64,000 bases of DNA, taken from UBA7985 sp002711265. GTDB taxonomy: Bacteria > Pseudomonadota > Alphaproteobacteria > UBA7985. The notes beneath the pieces are model-generated. The model was not told where the DNA came from, ran no database searches, and was given only the letters and a program-made list of their open reading frames with translations. The DNA is taken from assembly GCA_965660945.1 (NCBI GenBank), contig CBFIBS010000001.1, forward strand, positions 288,253 through 352,252, read 5' to 3'. Both the position numbers and the translations under genes were made by a program. Each line of letters starts with the position of its first letter. Positions within the stretch are counted from its first letter, which is position 1. Below are positions 25,162 to 33,970 of the stretch, one piece after another.

Positions 25162-26931
25162 TCAGTAAACATCACGGGCGTAGCGCTTGGCCTTCTTCAT
25201 CGCATTCACGTAGTCGCGCGCGGCGTCCTCATCCATACCGCCCTGCTCGGCGATCACCTGGTGCAGCGCCTCATCGACGTCCCGCGCCATCCTCGTCGCG
25301 TCCCCACAGACGTAGAAGTGCGCGCCACGCTCGAGCCAGTCGAACAGCGCCTTGCCGTGCTCGACCATGCGATGCTGGACGTAGACCTTGTCAGCCTGAT
25401 CCCGGCTGAAGGCGAGGTCGAGCCGGTTCAGCAGCCCATCCCCGTGCATGGCCTCGAGTTCATCTGAATAGATGTAATCGTCGGCCCGGGTCTGGTCACC
25501 GAAGAACAGCCAGTTCTCACCGCTTGCCCCCGTCGCCTGCCGCTCCTGCAGGAAGGCACGGAAGGGCGCCACGCCGGTCCCCGGGCCAACCATGATGATC
25601 GGGGCATCACCCTGCTCTGGCACGCGGAAGTTCTTGTTTGGCGACATGAACACCGACAGCGCATCCCTATCCGACACCCGCTCGGCCAGATAGCCTGAAG
25701 CGACGCCCTGGTGCAGGCGCCGGTTACCACGGAAGCGCACCGTGGAGATGGTCATATGCACGCTATCCCGGTGCACCTTGGAGGACGACGAAATCGAGTA
25801 CGCCCGGTGCTGCAGCGGCCGGAACAGGGTCCCGACCTCGTTCAGATCCAGCGAAATCTGCGGAAAGTCGATCAGCAGATCGAGCGTATCCTTGTTCCAC
25901 AGAAAGTCTTCGAGCGTTTCCTTGTCGTTGTGCTCAAGCACATGAGCCAGCTCGCTGTCGCCGGATTTCATGGCAACCATGGCGACGAAGTCCTTGGTCG
26001 GGGTCACGATCTCCCAGTCGCGCAGCAGCAGGTCAGCCAGCGGCTGGTCATGGCCTGGGACGGCGCTGTCCGCCTTCATCCCCAACCGCTCGAGCCACAG
26101 GTCGACCAGCGCAGGATCATTTACTGGCAAGACATTGACGGCGTCTCCGGCCTCATAGGTCGGGGCATCGTCACCAACGAGCGCGACCTCGTAGTGGCGG
26201 ATATCCTTCTTCGAGTTCGGCCCGGACAGCCGGCGGTTGACGCTCAGCTGTGTCGGGAACGGGTTCTTGCGCGTCCACTTGGACTTGGTGCTGACAGCCG
26301 CAGCCGGCGCAGGAACAGCCCCGCCCTCCGCCGGGGCAGCCTCAGCGATCAGCGGCGCAAACTGCGCCATCACCGTCTCTGACCAGCCCGCCGCGAGGTC
26401 TTCGTAGTCGACATCACAGTCGACACGCTCGGCCAGTCGGGTCGCACCCAGCTGCTCGAAGCGTTTGTCAATCATCTTACCAGCCGCACAGAATTCGTCG
26501 TAGGCCGTATCCCCCAGCGCCAGCACGGAGAACTTCATCGTCTCCAGCCGCGGTGCGGTCTCGCTCTCCAACGCTTCCCAGAACAGGTGCGCGTTGTCCG
26601 GCATCTCGCCTTCGCCGTAGGTCGAGGTGATGACCAGCACATTTTCCATGCCGGCCAGATCGTCCATCTCGACATCATCGAGCTGGTGCATGCGCGACTG
26701 CGCCCCGGCCCCGCCCAGCGTCATCACCATGTCTTCAGCCAGACCTTCAGCGTTGCCGGTCTGGGTGCCGATGAGAATATCGACAGCGAAGGACGACAGG
26801 CCCGAGCCCGCGGCAACGGACATTTCGGCCTGCATGGCCATGCCGGCGTAGTACCCCTGCAGCCAAGCCCGCTGCTCGGCCGACAGCGGCATGAAATCAG
26901 GAATGGTCAGGATCGGTTTAATCGGCATCAT
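25162..26931 (-). CDS. cysJ: CysJ-type NADPH diflavin reductase (sulfite reductase flavoprotein alpha subunit)
   Basis: Carries electrons from NADPH through FAD and FMN to a partner enzyme. The 589-residue protein starts MMPIKP and contains PLSAEQRAWLQGYYAGM, a flavodoxin FMN domain (about 50-190: IGTQTGNAEGLAED, TSTYGEGEMPDN), a connecting/FAD domain (RAYSISSSSKV) and the NADPH domain (GPGTGVAPFRAF, YVCGDATRMARDV). The end RRY/KRYARDVY is that of CysJ. It would normally pair with the sirohaem protein CysI, which is not in the window. The start is ATG 26931 after a GGGGGTG site. It lies only 14 bp downstream of gltB on the same strand, so the two are almost certainly co-transcribed. It could therefore serve glutamate synthase instead of, or as well as, sulfite reductase. 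Confidence 0.88.
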   Translation of the reverse strand: MMPIKPILTIPDFMPLSAEQRAWLQGYYAGMAMQAEMSVAAGSGLSSFAVDILIGTQTGNAEGLAEDMVMTLGGAGAQSRMHQLDDVEMDDLAGMENVLVITSTYGEGEMPDNAHLFWEALESETAPRLETMKFSVLALGDTAYDEFCAAGKMIDKRFEQLGATRLAERVDCDVDYEDLAAGWSETVMAQFAPLIAEAAPAEGGAVPAPAAAVSTKSKWTRKNPFPTQLSVNRRLSGPNSKKDIRHYEVALVGDDAPTYEAGDAVNVLPVNDPALVDLWLERLGMKADSAVPGHDQPLADLLLRDWEIVTPTKDFVAMVAMKSGDSELAHVLEHNDKETLEDFLWNKDTLDLLIDFPQISLDLNEVGTLFRPLQHRAYSISSSSKVHRDSVHMTISTVRFRGNRRLHQGVASGYLAERVSDRDALSVFMSPNKNFRVPEQGDAPIIMVGPGTGVAPFRAFLQERQATGASGENWLFFGDQTRADDYIYSDELEAMHGDGLLNRLDLAFSRDQADKVYVQHRMVEHGKALFDWLERGAHFYVCGDATRMARDVDEALHQVIAEQGGMDEDAARDYVNAMKKAKRYARDVY

Positions 26932-26945
26932 TGCTTCACCCCCAC

Positions 26946-29900
26946 TCAAGACGCCAGCTTGACGACTTCGGCGCTCGACGCCTTGGCGAAAAGTTCATCG
27001 AGGCTTGGCAGCGTGCCCATACGCTCGGCGTTGAGCCGGTCCTGGTGCGCAATCCACGCAAAGGTCCCGAAACCATCGCGCAGGCGAACGTTGCGCAGGT
27101 CCAGCGCAGTCTTGTAGTCGCGCATCCGCTTGTCGGAAATCAGCACCGCCAGTTCTTCATCGCTGTACGAGGCCAGGGCGGTCTTGGCGAAGGCCGACAG
27201 CTTGGAGAGCACGGTGAAGTCCTCAGTGAGGATCAGCTTCTGCACTGCAACATCCATGGACAGCGCAGCAACCACCGCGTCCTTGCCCATGGTCTTGGCC
27301 AGCCGGTCGCGGGCAACGTTCTGCGCGATGGCGAGCACGGCCGAGGTGTTGACCAGCTCGTACATCTGCTGGGGGTTGAAATCCGCAGCCTGTGGGTTCG
27401 GCACCGCACCACCAAGCATGGGCTCGTGGTCCTTGATGGCCCGCTTGAGCTTGGTCAGCTGGTGGCTGACCATGGCAAAGGCCAGCTCGTCCACCAGATC
27501 CTTGCGCGAGCGCACGGCCACGATGTGCTGGTAGTTCTGGTAGTCCTCCAGCGCCAGCGGCGTGGCATAGCGGAAGTGTGCAACCTCGGCCTCCCAGTTC
27601 TCCAGAATGCGACGACCCAGCTCGGAATTGGTGTGCGCAACGTGGCGCTCGAGCATAGTGCGCGCTGCCAGACGGTGCTCACCGCTGAGCGCGTCCTCAG
27701 CCGACAGCGGCGTCAGGCTGACTGAATCCCGGGAGTAGAAGTCATCCAGCTTGCCCTCAGGGTCATACTGGTAGGCCACCCCGCCCGACATGCCGTTACA
27801 AAAGCCATAGCCAAAGCTGCCGAGGTTGAGCACGGCGCCGTTGGTCATGTACTCACAACCAAAGTCCCCCACACCCTCGATCACGGCGGTCGCACCGGAA
27901 TTGCGCACGCAGAAGCGGTCCCCGGCCTTGCCCTCGACGAACAGCTGACCGCCGGTCGCACCGAACAGGCCGAAGTTACCGATGAGCGCGTTTTCACGCG
28001 TGCCGCCACCGGGCGAGACCACGGCGATGATGCCGCCAGACTGCCCCTTACCGACGCCGTCGTTGGCCGTGCCGCGCAGGTGCAGGATCATACCGGCGTT
28101 GCAGAAGGCGCCGAAGGACTGCCCCGCCGGGCCACTGAGGCGGACGGTGAGGGCTTCGGGCTTGAGCATCCGGCGGCCGCGGTCGTCGATGTTGATGATC
28201 GGCGAGGCCTCGGCGGTCGCAGCCGTCATCTCGTACTGCAGGATGCGCTCGACATCGATGGCGAGCTGGCCACCGGTGGTCTTGTTGCGGTTCGAGAGCC
28301 GGGGTGCATAGTCGACCTCGATGCCGGTCGAAGCCGGGTCCAGCAGCGCCGGCCGGATCTCTTCGAGCAGCGCATCATCGACGGTGAAGTTTGCTTCCAG
28401 ATAGACCGGCTCGGCGATCGGCCGCTCCGGCAGCACCGCCAGCATGCGGTGCATATCCATCTGTCCGACCTGGTTCTGGTGGGCGAGCAGCTGCAGCAGA
28501 TCGGTGCGACCACGAGCCTCGCGCAGGGATCTCAGCCCCAGCGCCGCCAGAATGTCCCGCACCTCGTGCGCGACGTTGATCAAATACTGGGCCAGCGCGC
28601 GCGGATCGCCTTCGAAGGCCTCGGCGTTGGTGGTCAGACCCGCCGGGCACTTGACGTTACAGTTCTTGGCCATCACGCACTTGAGCATCATCAGCGCCGT
28701 TGTGCCGAACTCGAAGCTGTCCCCCCCCAGCAACGCCGACTTGACGACGTCAGAGCCGGTCTGGTGGGCGCCCGAGCAGCGCAGGGTCACCTTCTGGCGC
28801 AGGCCGGTGCGGCACAGCGCTTGATGCACCTCGGCGAGGCCGATTTCAGCCGCGCGCCCGGTGTTCTTCAGCGACGTCACCTGTGCAGCGCCGGTCCCGC
28901 CGGTGTTCCCGGCGATGTTGATGATGTCAGCCCCGGCCTTGGCCACGCCGACGGCGATGGTGCCGATACCCTCGGAGGAGACCAGCTTGACGATCACCCG
29001 CACCCGCGCAGCCTTACAATCGTGGATAAGCTGCGCGAGGTCTTCGATCGAATAGGTATCGTGATGGGGCGGCGGTGAAACCAGCTCGACCCCCGGGGTC
29101 CCACCCCGGGCAGCGGCAATCTCAACCGTCACCTTCTGGCCGGGCAGCTGACCGCCCTCGCCCGGCTTGGCACCCTGGGCGATCTTGATTTCCAGTTCTT
29201 CGAGGTTCGGGTCCGCAAGATAGCCGGTCCAGACCCCAAAGCGCCCGGAGGCGATCTGCTTAATCCGGCTGGCCCGGATGGTGCCGTAGCGGGTGAAGTG
29301 CTCCCCACCCTCGCCGGAGTTGGAAAACCCGCCGACCATATTGATGCCGTGGGCGACCGCCTCGTGCGCCGCTGCGACGAGGGCGCCGTGGGACATGGCC
29401 CCACCGGCAAAGGAACGGCAGATTTCGTCGGCTGGCTGGACCTGCGCCCGCGCCAGTGGATCTGCCACTGCTACCGCCTTGCCTTCGAAGGCAGTGCCGG
29501 CAACCGCCGTCGCCAGACGCTCGGCGTCCAGGCCCTGCACAGCGATATTGATGTTACCGACCGCGTCGAAGGCCTCCAGCCGCGCCAGAATATCGGCGTC
29601 GGTGGCGCAATTGCTCAGGTCAGCAGGCAGCGCCAGAACGTCGCGTAGTGCGGCCGGACGGCGCGCACGTTCCTTGCCCATCATGTCGATAAAGGCGCGA
29701 TAGCCAGGTGTCATTTCAAAGCCGTTGATCTCTTCGGCGCTGCGCACGTCGAAGCTGGTGTCGACGTAGGCACGGTCATCGATGCCAAAGGCATCGAACA
29801 GCCGACTGACGGTGTTCAGCGACATGTCTTCATCGCTTATATCCAGCTCGTTGGCTCGGCTCTCGGCCTTGCCCTTCGCGGCCAGCCGGATCGGCTCAGC

Positions 29901-32366
29901 GGTCAAGTCTTCGAAGCCTCGTACCGCCGCCAGACCGTAGGAATGGCCCGCCCCGTCGTTGCGCTCTTTAAACAGCCCCAGCAGCGGAATATCGCCCTCT
30001 TCACTGACGCCCAGCGCGTGGCTATGCCAGTCAAAGGCGCTCTTGATCACCGTCTCAAAGCCAACCCCGCCGACTGGCGAGTGCATGTTGGGGAAGAATT
30101 CGGCCAGTTTGCCCGAATTAGTGTCGAAGAAGTTGGGCTCGAAGAACTCACCACCGATGTAGGACTCGGCCGTACACAGCCCGACCTTGCCCATGGTCTT
30201 CATCAGCGCCTTCTCGCAAGCTTTAACGAACTTGCGGATCGCCGCGTCCTGCTCCTCGGGTGAGCCGTGCTTGTCCTGCGCCCGGGCGATGACCGACAGC
30301 GGCATGACTGCCGACGCGCCGAAGCCCAGCGCCGTGGAGACGTGGTGCGAAGACGCCATCTGGCCGCTTTCCACGATGATCGAACCGCGGAACCGAAGAC
30401 CCTCGGTGATCAGGCGCTGGTTCAGCGCCGCAACCGTGAGGATCAGCGGTAGTGCCGCGCGGGTCTTACTGATCCCACGGTCAGAAATAACGATCAGGCC
30501 GCCGTGCTCGCGCACGCGCTCGGCCACCGCATCGCAGAGGCGGGACAGCGCGCCCTCCAGCGCCTCGCTGTCGACCTTAGGGCCGTGGTCGTAGAGCATC
30601 TCGAAACGAGCAACCGGTGCCTGTGCCTGCGCCTCCAGCTGGGCCAGTTCGCGCGGGGTCAGCACCGGGGATGGGATCACGATCTGCGTTGTCGCAGCGG
30701 CAGAGAACATCGGCCGGGCGCCCAGAGCCACACGCAGGGTCATGCCATCGGCCTCACGGATCGAATCAAGCGGCGGGTTGGTCACTTGCGCAAACCGCTG
30801 GCTGAAATACTTCGCCATCCCGCCTTCTTCGTCCGAAAGCGCGTTGATGGCGTACCCATAGCCCATGGCCGAGACCTTCTCGGCGCCGCTCTGCAACATG
30901 GGGTCCATGAGCAGCTTCAGGCTCTCCTGATTGAGGCTGTAGGCGACAAAGCGCTGGTAAGCGTTCAGGCTGTCATCCAGCGCCGCTTCAGTCGCCGTCG
31001 GCACCGGCAGATCGCCGAGGTTGATCCGCGCAGCCTCCAGCAGCGCGCGGTAGTCCTTGCGGCTGGCGAGGTCTTCGAGCGTCTCCATGGTGTTGAAGGA
31101 GCGACCACGGTTGTGGTCGTAGTAGAGCGTACCGCCAGATTCGACCCGGCCGCGCGCGACCACCTTGGCCGATGGAAAGTCGATCTGCCCGGCTTCGGAC
31201 ATGGCACAGAGATACTCGTCGGTCTCGATCGAGCGCAGCGGCCGCAGACCCAAACGGTCGAGCCGCGCGCCAACGACTTCACCATCGCCGAAAATCACCG
31301 CCGCCGGGCCGTCGTTTTTCTCTTCATAGAGCGAGAAGTATTCGAGCATATCGCGCACGTGCTGCGGGATCGACGGATCATTCTCCCACGCCGGCGGCAT
31401 CATCGCGATCACGGCCTCGATCATGTCCAGCTCGTCTTCGTGGATGCGGCGGGACAGGGTCTGGTCAAGACGCGCCGAGTCCGACTGGCCGACCGGCGAG
31501 TGGATACGGCGGTTCTTGGTACGGGCGATAGCATCTTCAGACAGACGGTTCTTCTTGTCCGTGTTCAGCTCGCCGTTGTGGGCCATCTGCCGGAACGGCT
31601 GGGCCATGGCGGGCTGGCTGTCGGTGTTGGTGGAAAACCGGGTGTGGAAGAACAACGAGCGGGCCTCGTAGTCGCTGTCTTGCAGGTCGAGGAAGTAAGG
31701 GATGACTTCCCACGAATTCAACTGGCCTTTGAGCACCTGGGTCTTAGACGACAGCGAAATCGGATAGAACCCGGCGAGGTCTTCGCGGGTGTAGGCCTGC
31801 TCTTCGATCTCCAGCAGGATGTCGTAGGCGGCCTGGTCGATCTGCCGCGCGCTCAGGCTGTTGTCATCGGGGACAAAGATCCACTGGTGCATGTCGAGCT
31901 GTGCCCGTACCGAAGCCTCACGCAGCGCCTCCTTATTCACCGGCACACGGCGCTGACCGATTACGTGAAAGTCGTAGTGCTTCAGCGCACGGTTGATAAT
32001 GCCGATGGCTTCATCGTGCATATCGGTCCGCGCGGGCAGGAAGAAATTACCAACGGCGAACTTGCCAAAGGCGAGTGCGGCTTCGCCGGTCACCTTTTCG
32101 AAGAATTTCGGCGACAGATCCACGCAGATTCCGGCACCATCGCCTGTGCCGTCTGCACCCATGCCGCCTCGGTGAGGGACCGCGCACAGGGCTTCGTGCA
32201 CCTTCTCGATAATGTCATGCGAGAAGTCGCCGCCTTTGCGGGTCAGGAAACCGACACCGCAGCTGGAGTGATCCTCGGCAAAATCGAGCAGGCTAATGGA
32301 CTCAGAAGCTGGCACACCTGTCTTCAAATTGCTTCTCCCTGTGAAGACGCGAATGGGCCCCCCCAT
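26946..32366 (-). CDS. gltB: glutamate synthase large subunit, extended form
   Basis: Makes two glutamates from glutamine and 2-oxoglutarate. In order: a propeptide of 35 residues, the catalytic cysteine C36 (HSSCGVGF) of the class II amidotransferase, a central domain, the FMN-binding synthase barrel (about 860-1330) with the iron-sulfur loop near residues 1230-1240, and the GXGXG beta-helix (about 1380-1550). At 1,806 residues it is some 300 longer than usual GltB; the last 200 residues are extra. The cluster loop CVMAKNCNVKC has spacing C-x5-C-x3-C, one residue shorter than the usual C-x5-C-x4-C. ATG 32366 is used; TTG 32327 has a better ribosome site (GGGAGA). No gltD is nearby; the next gene is cysJ. 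Confidence 0.93.
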   Translation of the reverse strand: MGGPIRVFTGRSNLKTGVPASESISLLDFAEDHSSCGVGFLTRKGGDFSHDIIEKVHEALCAVPHRGGMGADGTGDGAGICVDLSPKFFEKVTGEAALAFGKFAVGNFFLPARTDMHDEAIGIINRALKHYDFHVIGQRRVPVNKEALREASVRAQLDMHQWIFVPDDNSLSARQIDQAAYDILLEIEEQAYTREDLAGFYPISLSSKTQVLKGQLNSWEVIPYFLDLQDSDYEARSLFFHTRFSTNTDSQPAMAQPFRQMAHNGELNTDKKNRLSEDAIARTKNRRIHSPVGQSDSARLDQTLSRRIHEDELDMIEAVIAMMPPAWENDPSIPQHVRDMLEYFSLYEEKNDGPAAVIFGDGEVVGARLDRLGLRPLRSIETDEYLCAMSEAGQIDFPSAKVVARGRVESGGTLYYDHNRGRSFNTMETLEDLASRKDYRALLEAARINLGDLPVPTATEAALDDSLNAYQRFVAYSLNQESLKLLMDPMLQSGAEKVSAMGYGYAINALSDEEGGMAKYFSQRFAQVTNPPLDSIREADGMTLRVALGARPMFSAAATTQIVIPSPVLTPRELAQLEAQAQAPVARFEMLYDHGPKVDSEALEGALSRLCDAVAERVREHGGLIVISDRGISKTRAALPLILTVAALNQRLITEGLRFRGSIIVESGQMASSHHVSTALGFGASAVMPLSVIARAQDKHGSPEEQDAAIRKFVKACEKALMKTMGKVGLCTAESYIGGEFFEPNFFDTNSGKLAEFFPNMHSPVGGVGFETVIKSAFDWHSHALGVSEEGDIPLLGLFKERNDGAGHSYGLAAVRGFEDLTAEPIRLAAKGKAESRANELDISDEDMSLNTVSRLFDAFGIDDRAYVDTSFDVRSAEEINGFEMTPGYRAFIDMMGKERARRPAALRDVLALPADLSNCATDADILARLEAFDAVGNINIAVQGLDAERLATAVAGTAFEGKAVAVADPLARAQVQPADEICRSFAGGAMSHGALVAAAHEAVAHGINMVGGFSNSGEGGEHFTRYGTIRASRIKQIASGRFGVWTGYLADPNLEELEIKIAQGAKPGEGGQLPGQKVTVEIAAARGGTPGVELVSPPPHHDTYSIEDLAQLIHDCKAARVRVIVKLVSSEGIGTIAVGVAKAGADIINIAGNTGGTGAAQVTSLKNTGRAAEIGLAEVHQALCRTGLRQKVTLRCSGAHQTGSDVVKSALLGGDSFEFGTTALMMLKCVMAKNCNVKCPAGLTTNAEAFEGDPRALAQYLINVAHEVRDILAALGLRSLREARGRTDLLQLLAHQNQVGQMDMHRMLAVLPERPIAEPVYLEANFTVDDALLEEIRPALLDPASTGIEVDYAPRLSNRNKTTGGQLAIDVERILQYEMTAATAEASPIINIDDRGRRMLKPEALTVRLSGPAGQSFGAFCNAGMILHLRGTANDGVGKGQSGGIIAVVSPGGGTRENALIGNFGLFGATGGQLFVEGKAGDRFCVRNSGATAVIEGVGDFGCEYMTNGAVLNLGSFGYGFCNGMSGGVAYQYDPEGKLDDFYSRDSVSLTPLSAEDALSGEHRLAARTMLERHVAHTNSELGRRILENWEAEVAHFRYATPLALEDYQNYQHIVAVRSRKDLVDELAFAMVSHQLTKLKRAIKDHEPMLGGAVPNPQAADFNPQQMYELVNTSAVLAIAQNVARDRLAKTMGKDAVVAALSMDVAVQKLILTEDFTVLSKLSAFAKTALASYSDEELAVLISDKRMRDYKTALDLRNVRLRDGFGTFAWIAHQDRLNAERMGTLPSLDELFAKASSAEVVKLAS

Positions 32367-32652
32367 CCGCGGCAGGGGGACCCAAAAAATACGTCTGCAT
32401 TGCTGACCTATTCCGGCTTCTCTAGCACACTTTCGCCGGATTTGGCTCGTTTAACAGCCATGCAGAAAACTATGTTCGCGAAATGCGTGCGAGCAAGCCA
32501 CGTCGGCGCGGTCTTGTTGCCGCACCGCGCAATATTATTGCTGAAATTCGGGATTTTTGCCCCCGTAGGCGGCTTGCTTCAGATTATGCGGGAACCTGCC
32601 CCTGCTTGAGTGCGCTAGCGTGACGCAGGCCACACGAGACGACGCTCAAACG

Positions 32653-33966
32653 CTACTGCACGGTTCCCATATTTATCAGATTGAGCATCCGCGCCTCGTT
32701 GAGGCGGCTAGTCTCTTGGACCACCAGCTCCTGACTGCGGAACCAGGCCTTCTTGGCGTCAATAACGTCGCTGGTCGTGGCGAGACCCGCACGGCGCTCC
32801 TCTTCCACGTCGGCAACACGAGACTGGTTCTGGCGCACCTGCTGCTGCAACTGCCCCACCGAGCGCTCCAGCGAAACGATATTGTTCCAGCCGAAGGTCA
32901 CGTTCTCGACCAGGCGTTCGAGCTCAAAGATGTACTCCTGCTGCAGCGCCTTGAGCTCCTCTTCCACCCGGCGCTGTCCGGCGAACAACCGGTTTCCCTG
33001 ATAGAGCGGCGCCGACAGGGTCAGCGACACCCCGGATTCATCACCAAAGGAGCCGTTACGCCACCCGCCCGCGAGCTGACCACGCAAATTAACGCCCGGA
33101 AAGCGGCCCCGTTGCGCGGCCTTGACCTCTGCCTGCTTGCCGGCAAGGCGCTGGGCGAAGGCAATGATGTCGGGGTGGTTGATCTGCGCGCGGGTGGTTG
33201 CTTCTTCCAGCGAAGTCGCGCGGTAGGTCAGGTAAAAGGATTCAATCTGAATCTGAGTTACACCCCTCGTGCGTTGAGCCCCGGTCAGCCGCTGAAGCTG
33301 CTGCTGTCCGCGAACGACCTGATACTCGGCGCGGGCGATCTCTGAGCGCGTCAGGGAGATTTCAGTCTCGACCTTGCGCAGATCCACGCGGGTTGCGACC
33401 CCTGCATTGACCTGCGCCTGCAGGCCGCCGACCTGCTCCTGCAGGTCCGCGAGCTGGCGGCGGAGAATATCGAGCAGGTCCTGTTCACGAACCAGCGTCA
33501 GGTAGGCTTCGGCGACCTCTTCGGCGATGTCCAGGCGCTTGGAGTCGACCAGCGTCATCTGCGCCTCAGCGAGGCGTCGGGCCGCCTGCACTTCAGCTCG
33601 TGTCTTCCCCCAGTCGAGCAGAGGCTGTTCGACGGCTACGCCCAGAACTTGTGTGCTATCGCCAGAGATCGGGTTACCAGAAAGATCGGTGACCGAGCGA
33701 ATGACGGGATAGCGTCCGGCCTTGGCCTGGTCGATCGTGTAGCGTGCGCCCTCGGCCTCGGCGAGCGCAGCCCCGACGCGGGCATCGCGGCCCAGCGCGT
33801 CAGCAATCGCGGTGGCCACCGGGTACTCACCCTGGCCCCCCGCCGGAACGGCGCTTTGTGCCTGCGCTACCATGGGCAGAACGAGCACCGCCGCACTCAG
33901 GATGGCAGCCGCGGCAAAGCGGGCCAGTCGCCCCCGAATGTCAGCTCCCACGATCTTCAAGGCCAT
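32653..33966 (-). CDS. TolC-family outer-membrane channel of a type I secretion system
   Basis: A 437-residue outer-membrane efflux protein. Residues 1-36 form a signal peptide ending AQA. Two repeated OEP halves follow, with long heptad-rich helices (LRRQLADLQEQVGGLQAQVN; VGQLQQQVRQNQSRVADVEE) that make the periplasmic tunnel and short strands for the barrel. It is the third gene of the secretion operon, starting 4 bp after the adaptor gene stop. Its job is to give an exit through the outer membrane for the substrate taken up by the ABC transporter and adaptor. No terminator with a T tract follows; gltB starts 286 bp further on. Confidence 0.93.
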   Translation of the reverse strand: MALKIVGADIRGRLARFAAAAILSAAVLVLPMVAQAQSAVPAGGQGEYPVATAIADALGRDARVGAALAEAEGARYTIDQAKAGRYPVIRSVTDLSGNPISGDSTQVLGVAVEQPLLDWGKTRAEVQAARRLAEAQMTLVDSKRLDIAEEVAEAYLTLVREQDLLDILRRQLADLQEQVGGLQAQVNAGVATRVDLRKVETEISLTRSEIARAEYQVVRGQQQLQRLTGAQRTRGVTQIQIESFYLTYRATSLEEATTRAQINHPDIIAFAQRLAGKQAEVKAAQRGRFPGVNLRGQLAGGWRNGSFGDESGVSLTLSAPLYQGNRLFAGQRRVEEELKALQQEYIFELERLVENVTFGWNNIVSLERSVGQLQQQVRQNQSRVADVEEERRAGLATTSDVIDAKKAWFRSQELVVQETSRLNEARMLNLINMGTVQ

Positions 33967-33970
33967 GCAA

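Noticed and set aside
30504..32609. Open frame of 701 codons on the plus strand antisense to gltB
   Set aside because: It mirrors a strongly conserved gene; its product is rich in Arg, Gly, His and Ala with no recognisable domain, as expected for the opposite strand of GC-rich coding DNA.
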